Source: Algoriella xinjiangensis (GTDB taxonomy: Bacteria; Bacteroidota; Bacteroidia; Flavobacteriales; Weeksellaceae). From it: DNA of 64,000 nt. A program made the position numbers and the translations under genes. Below the pieces are notes generated by a model. The model worked only from the letters and a program-made list of their open reading frames with translations, was not told the origin of the DNA and searched no databases. The stretch is taken from positions 62,001 to 126,000 of the forward strand of contig NZ_FOUZ01000004.1 in the NCBI RefSeq assembly GCF_900115015.1, in the 5' to 3' direction. Below, one piece after another: positions 1 to 8,385 of the stretch (position 1 is the stretch's first letter; the number at the start of each line of letters is the position of its first letter).

Positions 1-106
1 CGATTAAATCTAATTCTGCAAGCACATAAAATTGTTGAATTCCTAAAAACAACAAAATACTTGCGACAAGCTGAATTGCGAAAATTTTAAAATTAAAGTT
101 TTTCAT
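1..106 (-). CDS. N-terminal fragment of a small membrane protein (runs off the window)
   Basis: A reading frame starts with ATG at 106 and runs leftwards off the window edge for 35 codons without a stop. It begins MKNFNFKIFAIQLVASILLF, a short basic N-terminus followed by a hydrophobic stretch, which looks like a membrane anchor or an uncleaved signal. It follows the FAD oxidoreductase gene on the same strand after a gap of only 12 bases, so the two are probably co-transcribed. The visible part is too short to assign a family, and no function is claimed. Confidence 0.5.
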   Translation of the reverse strand, partial: MKNFNFKIFAIQLVASILLFLGIQQFYVLAELDLI

Positions 107-118
107 GGTTTATAAATT

Positions 119-1177
119 CTAAAATCGATCATAAAAACGCACAATCGACGCTTCTTTCTCAATTGGTTGATTATTCTCTAAAAAATCATACAAATCGTCT
201 ACCATAACCGGCGCCAACATTGTACCTCGCGTTCCCATACCATTCAAACAAATTAGTTGCGAATAAATGGGATGCGGACCAATTATTGGACGACGATCGA
301 CAACCGTTGGTCGAATAGACGCATGTTGCTCTAAAATTTCGAAATCAGTTTTCAGAAATTGTTTTACACCATCAACCAAATATGTTTTGGCTTCTGTTGT
401 GTTTTCATAATTAACGTTATCGCGGTCGTAGGTTGCGCCAACAAAATAATTATTATTACCCAATGGCATCAAAAATTCTTTTCCTTTTACAACTGCTTCG
501 GGTAAAATTGCTTCGGTTTTAATTTTTAGAACTTCGCCCTTTACACCAATTACCGGAAGATTTTTAAAATATGGATTGTTTAAAATATTATATCCTTCCG
601 AAAAAATAACGCGATTTGCTTCAATATTTTTATAGCTCGCTTTATTATCGTCTAAAACTAATGCATCATAATCAAATGTTTCATCTAAAAACGATTCTTT
701 ATCGACTAAATAATTTTTAAAATCAGCCAAAAGATTAGTTAAATCTACACGTCCGGTATGCAATACTTCTCCCGAACCAATCGGGTTTTGAATTGCATTA
801 TATTGATTTAATTGTTCTGTTTCTGTCGAAAGATAATCAATCAAATCTGGATGAGTCGTTGCTTTTTTTAGCCACGTTTTTTTCTCTTGTTCATCATTAA
901 AAATTCGATAAACAGGAAAATCATAAATGTATTTTTTATTCAATAATTTTTCGAAATCACCGAAAACTTCGCGCAAACGATTAATTTGTTTTGTAGCATT
1001 CCAAACAATCGAAAAACGTTTTAAAACAACCGGGTTATAAATTCCAGCCGCAATTGCCGAAGCTTTATGAAAATGATTGTCAATTACAATAAATGTCTTG
1101 TTTTCTTGCATTAATTTCATCGCCATACAAGTTCCTGCGACACCTTGCCCAACGATGATATAATCTACTTTTTTCAA
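119..1177 (-). CDS. FAD-dependent oxidoreductase, DAO (D-amino-acid/glycine oxidase) family
   Basis: The 352-residue protein opens with a Rossmann dinucleotide-binding motif, IIVGQGVAGTCMA (about residues 7-19), followed by an acidic residue after the second strand (VIDNHF). Near the C-terminus ICLNGMGTRGTMLAP matches the conserved FAD-contacting segment of DAO-fold oxidases. The family oxidises amines or amino acids; the substrate here cannot be read. The start codon is TTG: an in-frame TAG lies two codons upstream, and the next ATG would cut off the FAD motif, so TTG at 1177 is the only start that keeps the fold. The gene lies downstream of gldN but is separated from it by the oppositely oriented EEP gene. 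A near-match to the -7 box (TAACTTTA, 1202-1195) leaves a leader of about 10 nt. Confidence 0.8.
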   Translation of the reverse strand: MKKVDYIIVGQGVAGTCMAMKLMQENKTFIVIDNHFHKASAIAAGIYNPVVLKRFSIVWNATKQINRLREVFGDFEKLLNKKYIYDFPVYRIFNDEQEKKTWLKKATTHPDLIDYLSTETEQLNQYNAIQNPIGSGEVLHTGRVDLTNLLADFKNYLVDKESFLDETFDYDALVLDDNKASYKNIEANRVIFSEGYNILNNPYFKNLPVIGVKGEVLKIKTEAILPEAVVKGKEFLMPLGNNNYFVGATYDRDNVNYENTTEAKTYLVDGVKQFLKTDFEILEQHASIRPTVVDRRPIIGPHPIYSQLICLNGMGTRGTMLAPVMVDDLYDFLENNQPIEKEASIVRFYDRF

Positions 1178-1250
1178 GTTCTAAAATTTGTTTGTAAAGT
1201 TAATTAATGTTTCGGTTTTAGCTATCTTTATTCTAAATTCAATCAAATCT

Positions 1251-2303
1251 ATGCTTATTATATATTCCATTTTTGCTAGCCTATTAATTTTATCAATCCT
1301 TATACCGTTCATAAAAAATACACATTGGTCTGTTCGCGTTTTTGATTATCCAAGATTTCAGAAATTAATTTTAATACTTATCTGTTGTGTTTTATTTGTG
1401 TTTACAGATAAAACTCCATTTACAATTTCTCTTTTTTGTGGCTTAATTTTTTGCATTATTTATTTGTTGTGGATGATAATTCCGTATTCGCCTTTCGGTA
1501 AAAAAATGATTGATCAAGTTGAATTAAATGAGAACGAAAAACCTTTAGATTTACTTGTTTATAATGTTTTGCAAGACAATACACAGTATCAAAATTTGGT
1601 TGAATTAATAAAAAAGAGAAAGCCGGATGTGATTTTTTTGTTGGAAACAAATAATGCATGGAAAGAAAATATAAAAAATGCAACAGATGAATATGCATAT
1701 AAAATTGAAGTTCCTTTAGAAAATACGTATGGACTTTTATTTTACTCGAAATTACCAATCAATACTTACGAAGTAAATTATTTAATTAGTACCGAAATTC
1801 CTTCTATTATTGCGGATATCGAATATAATAATCAGCTTGTTCGTTTGTATGGTTTACATCCTACGCCGCCAGTTCCGCAAGAAAATGAAGAAAGTACTGA
1901 GCGTGATGCCGAGATTTTATTGATTGGAAAATCAGCTAAAGATTATGGAAAAGCTTGTATTGTTTTTGGAGATTTGAATGATGTTGCTTGGAGTAGAACG
2001 ACGCGTTTATTTCTAAAAACTTCTCAAATGTTAGACCCTCGTCGCGGACGTGGAATGTTCAATACTTTTCATGCGCATCATTGGTTTTTACGTTGGCCTT
2101 TGGATCATTATTTTTTAAGTTCTCAATTTAGATTAATCGGAATGCAACGCGAACCAAATATTGGCTCGGACCATTTTCCGATAAGCATTCAAGTTGTTTT
2201 ACGAAGTGATGACGATTCGGGAGAAATGAAATTGGACGAAGAAGAAAAGCAAGAAGTGATTGAAAAAATAGAAGATGGGATTGAAAAAGGTGATGCAAAT
2301 TAG
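1251..2303 (+). CDS. membrane-anchored endonuclease/exonuclease/phosphatase (EEP) family protein
   Basis: A 350-residue protein with about three hydrophobic segments in the first 90 residues, then an EEP (DNase I-like) domain. Expected catalytic landmarks are present: an Asn in LLVYNVLQDN, a Glu in DVIFLLETN, GDLND with its metal-binding Asp and Asn, and the C-terminal GSDHFPI. Members cleave phosphodiesters in nucleic acids, inositol phosphates or lipids; the membrane anchor suggests an envelope-located active site, and the substrate is unknown. The start is placed at ATG 1251, because the longer frame needs a TTG at 1188 inside the region shared with the divergent gene. The C-terminus is a Lys/Glu-rich tail. 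It converges on gldN across a bidirectional terminator. Confidence 0.8.
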   Translation: MLIIYSIFASLLILSILIPFIKNTHWSVRVFDYPRFQKLILILICCVLFVFTDKTPFTISLFCGLIFCIIYLLWMIIPYSPFGKKMIDQVELNENEKPLDLLVYNVLQDNTQYQNLVELIKKRKPDVIFLLETNNAWKENIKNATDEYAYKIEVPLENTYGLLFYSKLPINTYEVNYLISTEIPSIIADIEYNNQLVRLYGLHPTPPVPQENEESTERDAEILLIGKSAKDYGKACIVFGDLNDVAWSRTTRLFLKTSQMLDPRRGRGMFNTFHAHHWFLRWPLDHYFLSSQFRLIGMQREPNIGSDHFPISIQVVLRSDDDSGEMKLDEEEKQEVIEKIEDGIEKGDAN

Positions 2304-2385
2304 ATATTAAATAATATAATCTTCTTCATATTTATGAATTTTAACTATCTATTAAAACTAAATTTTATTAAATATATAAACAAAA

Positions 2386-2416
2386 AAATCCGATCAAAAT
2401 TGATCGGATTTTTTTG
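2386..2416. terminator. bidirectional rho-independent terminator (EEP gene / gldN)
   Basis: A 10-bp perfect stem, AATCCGATCA / TGATCGGATT, with loop AAAT, is flanked by an A-run on the left and a T-run on the right, so it can end both converging genes. Confidence 0.85.
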
Positions 2417-2432
2417 TACTCTTTTGTATCTC

Positions 2433-3335
2433 TTAGTAATTCCACATATCAGCCTCGGCTTGTATGATAGAGTTTCTAATTTTGTGATGTTCTTCTAACT
2501 GACCTTTTGAATCGTTTGGAATATAATCTTCGATCATCTTAGTTCCGTACATTGTTTGCGCTTTGTAAATAATCGAATTAAATCGACGAGCATTCAACAT
2601 TTCATCATAAGAAATCGCAGAATTAGAGTTACTTGGATTAAATACAGTTGCATTTACCAATGTTTGGCGTGCATCTGGATACCAAATCCAAAATAAATCT
2701 ACGAAAGTACCATCGTTAAATTCTGTTCCTAAAGATTGTGCATCAGGTCCCATAATTGCTAAACCTAACAAACGGTATCTAAGTTCTCCTAAACGACGAT
2801 CGATATACCAAAGACCTTTGGTCTTTAACATTTTGATATCAGCAGATTTTACTTTGTAATTAAAGATTGCTGCATCATCTGGTTTTTCACCAGCTGCTAT
2901 CATATCATAGTAATACTGTTGTGTATCTTTTTTCTCGTTACGCGCCATAATTTGGTCGTACGTCATTTTGTTTTTGAAAAATTCGTCGTCGTAAATTTCT
3001 GTAATTTTTTTACTACGAACTCCTTCTACAAGAACGTCATACAATGATTGAGAATTTTGAACTAATTCGTCACCAGCTAAATAATAAGGCTGATTAAGTC
3101 TTTCATTCAAATCGATCACTTCCCATACAACTTTTGACCACACATTGTCTTTATCTTCGATAAATCCGTATTTTAATGGGTCTTGGGCTGTACTAACAGT
3201 ATCACCGGCTTCATCAACTCTTGTTTTATTTTCGCGGTCTCTTCTTAACTGTTCTGGCGAAACAGCGTTAAGAACATTTTGCGCCATTGTAAGAGTTGAA
3301 AAGAAACTCATTAAACCAAACAAAAGATACTTCAT
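2433..3335 (-). CDS. gldN: gliding motility / type IX secretion protein GldN
   Basis: A 300-residue protein with a cleavable Sec signal peptide ending near TMAQN, so periplasmic. In the family GldN (PorN) associates with the GldK lipoprotein to form the ring under the outer membrane of the type IX secretion system (T9SS). Recognition rests on length, signal peptide, conserved central segments (for example the LGLAIMGPDAQSLG region and DLFWIWYPDAR) and its place as last gene of gldK-L-M-N. It starts 22 bases after the gldM stop. Its products are needed for secretion of proteins with C-terminal sorting domains, of which the protease at 17281 is a likely example. Confidence 0.93.
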   Translation of the reverse strand: MKYLLFGLMSFFSTLTMAQNVLNAVSPEQLRRDRENKTRVDEAGDTVSTAQDPLKYGFIEDKDNVWSKVVWEVIDLNERLNQPYYLAGDELVQNSQSLYDVLVEGVRSKKITEIYDDEFFKNKMTYDQIMARNEKKDTQQYYYDMIAAGEKPDDAAIFNYKVKSADIKMLKTKGLWYIDRRLGELRYRLLGLAIMGPDAQSLGTEFNDGTFVDLFWIWYPDARQTLVNATVFNPSNSNSAISYDEMLNARRFNSIIYKAQTMYGTKMIEDYIPNDSKGQLEEHHKIRNSIIQAEADMWNY

Positions 3336-3357
3336 ATTGTTTATTTTTTAATTTTAA

Positions 3358-4923
3358 TTATTGTACTTGAATTGCGATTGAAGAAGCTTCTCCATTTGCA
3401 CCAGAATTTGTACGGTACTTAATATCGAATACTCCAATTATATCACCTTTTTTAGCTTTAGATATTGCACCCGCAGCACCTGACATTTTACTTCCAGAAA
3501 CGCGAACCGTTGGTTGTCCAGGAACTTTAACATTGAATGATGTTACTTCTCCTGAAATTGGGAATAAGAAATCTGGCCAATCAATACGAATTGTTTGTGC
3601 TGCAATTCCGTTATCTGGAATAGCTGGACTCGTTTTTCCTAAAATTACTCCACGTGCCGGTGGAACTGGTTTTACACGGAATGTTTCGCGAACAGATAAT
3701 GTTTTACCAGAACTTGCTCTTGCCGATGCAGTAAACACTACTTCACTACCACCACCTGCAGTATAATTCCATTTATTTGCTCCAGCACCAGAAGCACTTC
3801 CCGAAGAAACACTTAAACTAACTGGTCCGTTTGCACCGTTAATTGTTGCTGAAATTGGGTTTGTTACACCACGATAAACAACACGTAAATTATCTGCAAC
3901 GATAGAACCTCCTGTAGGATCTTTCTCAATAATTTCAGCTGCTTTTTTATCTAATGTTTGCGCTACAACTTGGTAAGTTGAAGGCGAAATAGTTGCTGTT
4001 TTTGTTTGTCCGTTTGCAACATACGTAATACTACCTGTTAATTGGTGAACACCAACTGACGAAGTATTTAATTTGATTGATGCTTTACCATCTACCACTT
4101 GTGCAGAACCAACACTTGTTTGTACAGATCCTTTTACGCTGTTATCGTAAGCTCCTAATACAACATTTAATATTGCATCGTCACCAATTTTAACAACTCC
4201 TGGAGATAAGAATAAACCTTGGAATGCGTCTAACTCAATTTTCTCTTCTAATTTACCAGATAATAATGCTCTTACTAAGTTTCCTTCCTCCGTACGTGCA
4301 TCAACTTGCATTTTAGTTAAGTTTGTTAAAGCTGCAACCATTGGTTGATCATAAAATTTCTCTTGAACCCAAGTTTGTTTTCCTTTTGCTTTAGTTCCAA
4401 AAAATTCGTTGATACGAGTTTCTGCACTTTTAGCTTCTGGACTTTTCTTTGCAAACTGCATTAAGAAATTTCTGTATCCGTCTACTTTACCTGTAAATTC
4501 TTGTGCCTTCTCATTTCCGTTATCACCTCCTTTTCCTTTAAAGAATAAAGAAACAATTGGTTCTGTATTTGATAATGCGTTGTAATCTGTGTCTTCGCTA
4601 CCCGAAACAAAATCTGCTCCTGCTAACTCTTTTTTCAATCCGTCTATGTAAGAAACGAAATCTGTTGTTTGTTTTCTTACTTCAGCTGCTTGCGTTTTTG
4701 TATCCATGTATGATGGATCTTCTTTCGCTTTTAAATCAATCTGATTGTAAAAAGTATTATTATTTTCTAAAGTCAATTTAGACGTTGACTCTAAAGTTGT
4801 ATTTATGCTTTCAAAAGATCTCAATACCTCGCGATCCACATTCAATGCCATCATTGCAATGAACACGAGATACATCAGGTTGATCATCTTCTGACGTCCG
4901 GTTAGTCTACCACCTCCTGCCAT
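3358..4923 (-). CDS. gldM: type IX secretion motor protein GldM
   Basis: The 521-residue protein has one transmembrane helix near the N-terminus (KMINLMYLVFIAMMALN, about residues 12-28), preceded by the Gly-rich cytoplasmic start MAGGGRLTGRQ that is typical of GldM. The rest is periplasmic: a helical first domain and then beta-rich Ig-like domains (about residues 225-521). In the known T9SS motor, a GldM dimer sits in a GldL pentamer and transmits proton-driven movement across the periplasm to GldK/GldN. The length matches flavobacterial homologues. It lies 50 bases after gldL. The adjacent charged residues around VDREVL after the helix are the ones expected to couple to GldL. Confidence 0.95.
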   Translation of the reverse strand: MAGGGRLTGRQKMINLMYLVFIAMMALNVDREVLRSFESINTTLESTSKLTLENNNTFYNQIDLKAKEDPSYMDTKTQAAEVRKQTTDFVSYIDGLKKELAGADFVSGSEDTDYNALSNTEPIVSLFFKGKGGDNGNEKAQEFTGKVDGYRNFLMQFAKKSPEAKSAETRINEFFGTKAKGKQTWVQEKFYDQPMVAALTNLTKMQVDARTEEGNLVRALLSGKLEEKIELDAFQGLFLSPGVVKIGDDAILNVVLGAYDNSVKGSVQTSVGSAQVVDGKASIKLNTSSVGVHQLTGSITYVANGQTKTATISPSTYQVVAQTLDKKAAEIIEKDPTGGSIVADNLRVVYRGVTNPISATINGANGPVSLSVSSGSASGAGANKWNYTAGGGSEVVFTASARASSGKTLSVRETFRVKPVPPARGVILGKTSPAIPDNGIAAQTIRIDWPDFLFPISGEVTSFNVKVPGQPTVRVSGSKMSGAAGAISKAKKGDIIGVFDIKYRTNSGANGEASSIAIQVQ

Positions 4924-4973
4924 AATAATTTATAGAATTAATTAATAATTAGTTTAATTTATCAATGCAATGA

Positions 4974-5645
4974 TTAGTTGTTTTTCATTGCAGAAAGCAT
5001 ACCTCCGTATACTTTGTTTAATGCATTAATGTTTGCAGAAAGCTCTTGCATTTCTTTTAAGAATTGCTCTGAACTACCTGAAGATTTTTGCATTTCTTCG
5101 ATAAATTGTTTATTTAATTCTACTTGTTTTTGGCTGTTTTCTATTTGTTGTGCGTAAACACCATTCAATGTACTAATGTTGTTAGATGCTTTTGCAATCT
5201 CATTACTATATTGCTCTGTAGATGCTACGGCAGACGTTGTTGTATTTAATTCGTTTACAGCTGAACCAAATTTATCTAAAGAGCCACGTAATCTTTCGAA
5301 AACTTCTTTGTCTAATTTTGCATCTGCTAAAACCTTGTCTAATTCTATTGTTAAATTATTTCCTGCATTTGCAACAGCTGCAGTTTTTCTTTGAACTGGC
5401 TCTCCGCTTAATAATTCTGGATAAGCTTTTTCCCACTCATAACTTCCTTCTGGCTTATCGAAAAATGCTGAATATAAGAAAACGAATGCTTCTGCAACTA
5501 ATCCAATTGTTAAGATTAAGTTTGCCGAAAGTGGCCCTAAATTAGTGTGCGTAATTTTACATAATGCCCCGATAATTACTACTGCGGCAAAGAAATTATA
5601 CAAAAAATTTGTAAGACGTTCTTGTTTTGAAGCTTGTATTGCCAT
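4974..5645 (-). CDS. gldL: type IX secretion motor protein GldL
   Basis: The 223-residue inner-membrane protein has two transmembrane helices, about residues 14-31 (FLYNFFAAVVIIGALCKI) and 42-60 (ANLILTIGLVAEAFVFLYSA). A Glu lies inside the second helix (VAEAF), the position known in GldL to take part in proton conduction. A long cytoplasmic coiled-coil-like tail rich in Ser, Asn and Gln follows. GldL pentamers with GldM dimers form the proton-powered rotary motor of the T9SS. It starts 38 bases after gldK and is the second gene of the operon. Confidence 0.95.
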   Translation of the reverse strand: MAIQASKQERLTNFLYNFFAAVVIIGALCKITHTNLGPLSANLILTIGLVAEAFVFLYSAFFDKPEGSYEWEKAYPELLSGEPVQRKTAAVANAGNNLTIELDKVLADAKLDKEVFERLRGSLDKFGSAVNELNTTTSAVASTEQYSNEIAKASNNISTLNGVYAQQIENSQKQVELNKQFIEEMQKSSGSSEQFLKEMQELSANINALNKVYGGMLSAMKNN

Positions 5646-5683
5646 AAAAGTGCTTTTTTAATTTAAATTGTTTTTATACTAGT

Positions 5684-7123
5684 TTATTTGGTTTTTCTGA
5701 AATTTATTTTTGATCCTTCTGGGAAAGATTGTACAGTACGGAATCCGATGAAACTTCTTGCAGAATCTTTATTTTCCCAATCTCTAGAAGATGTCATCAA
5801 AAGATATCCGATATCTTTCCAAGAACCTCCACGTACACTTCTATTAACTTCTCCTGTCATTGTAAGTGACGGGTTAAGAGAAGAAGACATTGTGTATGAT
5901 GATCTATTGTATGGTGAACTTGTCCATTCTGCTACGTTACCAGCCATGTCGTATAAACCGTATCCATTTGCACGGAAAGTTTTTACTGGTGCTGTGTACA
6001 TGTAACCTGTCTTTTTACCATCGTTGATTTCTAAATAATCTCCACGTTTTGGTTTAAAGTTAGCTAAATAACATCCTCTATCGTCTGTTAAATATGGTCC
6101 TCCCCAAGGGTAAGGTGCGTTTTCTAAACCTCCTTTCGCAGCATATTCCCACTCAATTTCAGTTGGTAAACGGTAGCTAATTACTTTTACTTGGTTTCCT
6201 TTTTTCTTTTTATTATTTAAAGCAGTATTGTGATATCTTGTACGGAAATCACAAAAAGCAGTTGCTTGATTCCAGTTAATTCCTACAACAGGATAATTTG
6301 AATATGCTTTGTGCCAAAAATAATCTTGGTGCATTGGATCGTTGTAAGAATAGTTAAAATCTCTTACCCAAACAGTTGTATCTGGATAGATATTCATATT
6401 AAATTCTTTACGGAAATCTACACGAAAAGTTCCTCTTTTCTTTGCAGCAGCAGTTTGATCTACTGTCACATAAGAATAGTTTAATTTACGCGTATCAATA
6501 CGTCTTTCACCATTCATTCTTTCTTCTGGTGGATAGTATAAACCTTCCATAACTTCAGCATAATCAACGTCTGGATATTTGTATTTATCCCACTCTAATT
6601 TTGCTTTCCAGTTTAGTTTTTTACCATCTAAAGATTGTCCATCTCTACCTGTATTATTTTGTTTGATGTATTCGTCATACGCTGTTCCTTCTCCATCTTC
6701 AGATCCAGAAACGTACGAATATGCACCAATTCCTTCACTATCAGTACCAGGATTTAACGGGTCAAATCCTAATGTTTCAGCTTTATTAGCTAAAGCAGTA
6801 CGAGCAATAGAATCTTTTACATAGTTTACAAAAATCTGATACTCAGAGTTTGTAATTTCTGTATCATCCATATAAAAACCTGTTACAGTAACTGTTTTTA
6901 CAGGAGCGTCATTTGTTTTTGTAAAATCGTAGTCAGTTTGTCCTAAAACAAACGATCCACTCGGAATCGGAACCATTCCCTTTGGACGAATTGGTGTCCA
7001 AGACGATGATGCTTTCGAAACTATTTGTCCATCATTTCTATCACTACTCCCTCTGTTTTTCAACATTTTACATGATGATAAAGAAAGAGTTAGCAACAAT
7101 GCACTTACCAAAATTCTATTCAT
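5684..7123 (-). CDS. gldK: gliding motility lipoprotein GldK (FGE-sulfatase domain)
   Basis: The 479-residue protein has a lipoprotein signal with the lipidated Cys at residue 18 (LSLSSCKML). Most of the chain is a formylglycine-generating-enzyme-like (SUMF1) fold: MVPIPSGSFVLGQ, VTVTGFYMDDTEITNSEY, RLPTEIEWEYAAKGG, GLYDMAGNVAEWTSSPYN and SVRGGSWKD are in the expected order. GldK/PorK uses this fold structurally, to build the outer-membrane-associated T9SS ring with GldN, and is not known to be enzymatic. It is the first gene of the gldKLMN operon. A 107-bp gap upstream carries a 10-bp inverted repeat (7168-7207). Confidence 0.95.
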   Translation of the reverse strand: MNRILVSALLLTLSLSSCKMLKNRGSSDRNDGQIVSKASSSWTPIRPKGMVPIPSGSFVLGQTDYDFTKTNDAPVKTVTVTGFYMDDTEITNSEYQIFVNYVKDSIARTALANKAETLGFDPLNPGTDSEGIGAYSYVSGSEDGEGTAYDEYIKQNNTGRDGQSLDGKKLNWKAKLEWDKYKYPDVDYAEVMEGLYYPPEERMNGERRIDTRKLNYSYVTVDQTAAAKKRGTFRVDFRKEFNMNIYPDTTVWVRDFNYSYNDPMHQDYFWHKAYSNYPVVGINWNQATAFCDFRTRYHNTALNNKKKKGNQVKVISYRLPTEIEWEYAAKGGLENAPYPWGGPYLTDDRGCYLANFKPKRGDYLEINDGKKTGYMYTAPVKTFRANGYGLYDMAGNVAEWTSSPYNRSSYTMSSSLNPSLTMTGEVNRSVRGGSWKDIGYLLMTSSRDWENKDSARSFIGFRTVQSFPEGSKINFRKTK

Positions 7124-7167
7124 TCTGCTATAGATTTATTTTTTATACAGGTTTATACTTTAGTTGT

Positions 7168-7207
7168 CAATTAATAAGGCTACAAATTAAGGCATTTTTA
7201 TTAATTG
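7168..7207 (-). promoter_or_regulatory. inverted repeat upstream of gldK
   Basis: CAATTAATAA at 7168-7177 is matched by its exact reverse complement at 7198-7207, with a 20-nt spacer. On the minus strand the spacer includes TTAATTTG, one base out of register for a -7 box. It may be an operator, an attenuator-like hairpin or a weak terminator for the gene at 7231; there is no clear T-run. Confidence 0.35.
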
Positions 7208-7230
7208 ATTTTCGAATTATATATTATTTT

Positions 7231-8385
7231 TTAATAAAATTTTTTGAAATACTTCCACCATCTATTTGGGATTTCACCATTTAAGGCTTGTTCATAATCC
7301 TTTTCAGAACAAGAAATTATCTCAAAACTTCTTTCCCCATCAACCGTGTTGTCAACTTCTATCCACCATTGATTGGTATACACATTTCTATAAAAAATAT
7401 AATTATATCCTTCTGTAGGAACAAAAATTTTATCAAAATATTGTGTATCATCAAAACTTTTTATCTCTGGACGATGATTTTTTCCATCAATAAAATACCA
7501 AATCATTTGCGCTACAAGTAAATGATCCAATTTTTTATAATTCTCGATATAATCACAAACGTAAAGAGAGGTCAATTTATTGCTGAAACCCAAATATCTT
7601 GCAATTGCACATATTTCTCTAGACGTAAAGCCGTTTGGCGTCATATTTTTGGTTGATGAAAAATCTGTGCCTTGCATGCTCGAAAGATTGATTAACGCAG
7701 CATTTACATCTCTAGAAAAAGGTTCAATTTCTTTTACAGATTCTGCAATTACGCCTAATCTTATCGCTTCAAAATTTAATTGTTGAATCAAATCTTGTTT
7801 TTCTTGAGCAACAAAATAAGTCTGAAATCCGACATTTGTATAATCCAAAAGATTAAATGGCGCATTCGAAATAATTTTTGTTAAATAATTTTGATCCGTC
7901 GTTTGCTCTTCATCTTTACCTAATCGAAGTTTATAGTCGATTGATAAATAATTAATTTTATTAATTACTTCGTCGTAAGCACGGTATTGTTGATAACCCA
8001 AACTTGGCGAACCACCTAAAATAACAACAATGTATCCGTCGCGAATTAATCCGTTTGTAACTTCTCTAAAAACAGTTTCAGTTTCGTGTTTATCGTCGTA
8101 ATAATTGATGTCTCCAAAATCATACAAATCAATCGTCCAATTACCCAATTGCAACTCGTACAATTGTGTTCTAATTAAACTAAATTCAACATCTTCTATT
8201 AAATCTTTTTGCTTTGATCGTGATTCTGTTACGCCAATTATCGCAATTTTATCGGCTGCATTTTCTTCTATTTCAAGAATAATATCTTCTTGAAATTTAA
8301 TTGATGCACCTAACGAAAAAGAATTACAAGACTTCGCAAAGTCTTGTAATTCTTCTGTAACTGGTTTTAAAAAGTCTTTATACAT
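7231..8385 (-). CDS. degenerate arginase/formimidoylglutamase-like protein (ureohydrolase fold, metal site lost)
   Basis: This 384-residue protein aligns by motif order with the ureohydrolase (arginase/agmatinase/formimidoylglutamase) fold. VVILGGSPSLGYQQY (about 120-134) stands where GGDH or GGGH is expected, YLSIDYKLRLG (146-156) stands for the DAHxD loop, and LINLSSMQGTDFSS followed by PNGFTSREICAI stands for SxDxD and its helix. In these places the metal-binding His and most Asp residues are replaced (H to P, H to K, D to R, SxDxD to SSMQ), so it is unlikely to be an active manganese hydrolase. About 80 residues follow the fold at the C-terminus, including many Trp and Tyr. Its gene starts one base before the topA stop, so it is translationally linked to topA and lies directly upstream of gldK. 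Annotation as formimidoylglutamase would be misleading. Confidence 0.7.
   Translation of the reverse strand: MYKDFLKPVTEELQDFAKSCNSFSLGASIKFQEDIILEIEENAADKIAIIGVTESRSKQKDLIEDVEFSLIRTQLYELQLGNWTIDLYDFGDINYYDDKHETETVFREVTNGLIRDGYIVVILGGSPSLGYQQYRAYDEVINKINYLSIDYKLRLGKDEEQTTDQNYLTKIISNAPFNLLDYTNVGFQTYFVAQEKQDLIQQLNFEAIRLGVIAESVKEIEPFSRDVNAALINLSSMQGTDFSSTKNMTPNGFTSREICAIARYLGFSNKLTSLYVCDYIENYKKLDHLLVAQMIWYFIDGKNHRPEIKSFDDTQYFDKIFVPTEGYNYIFYRNVYTNQWWIEVDNTVDGERSFEIISCSEKDYEQALNGEIPNRWWKYFKKFY

Noticed and set aside
1188-1250. 21-residue N-terminal extension of the EEP protein
   Set aside because: It needs a TTG start and runs through the likely promoter region of the divergent gene; ATG 1251 gives a normal membrane-anchored start.
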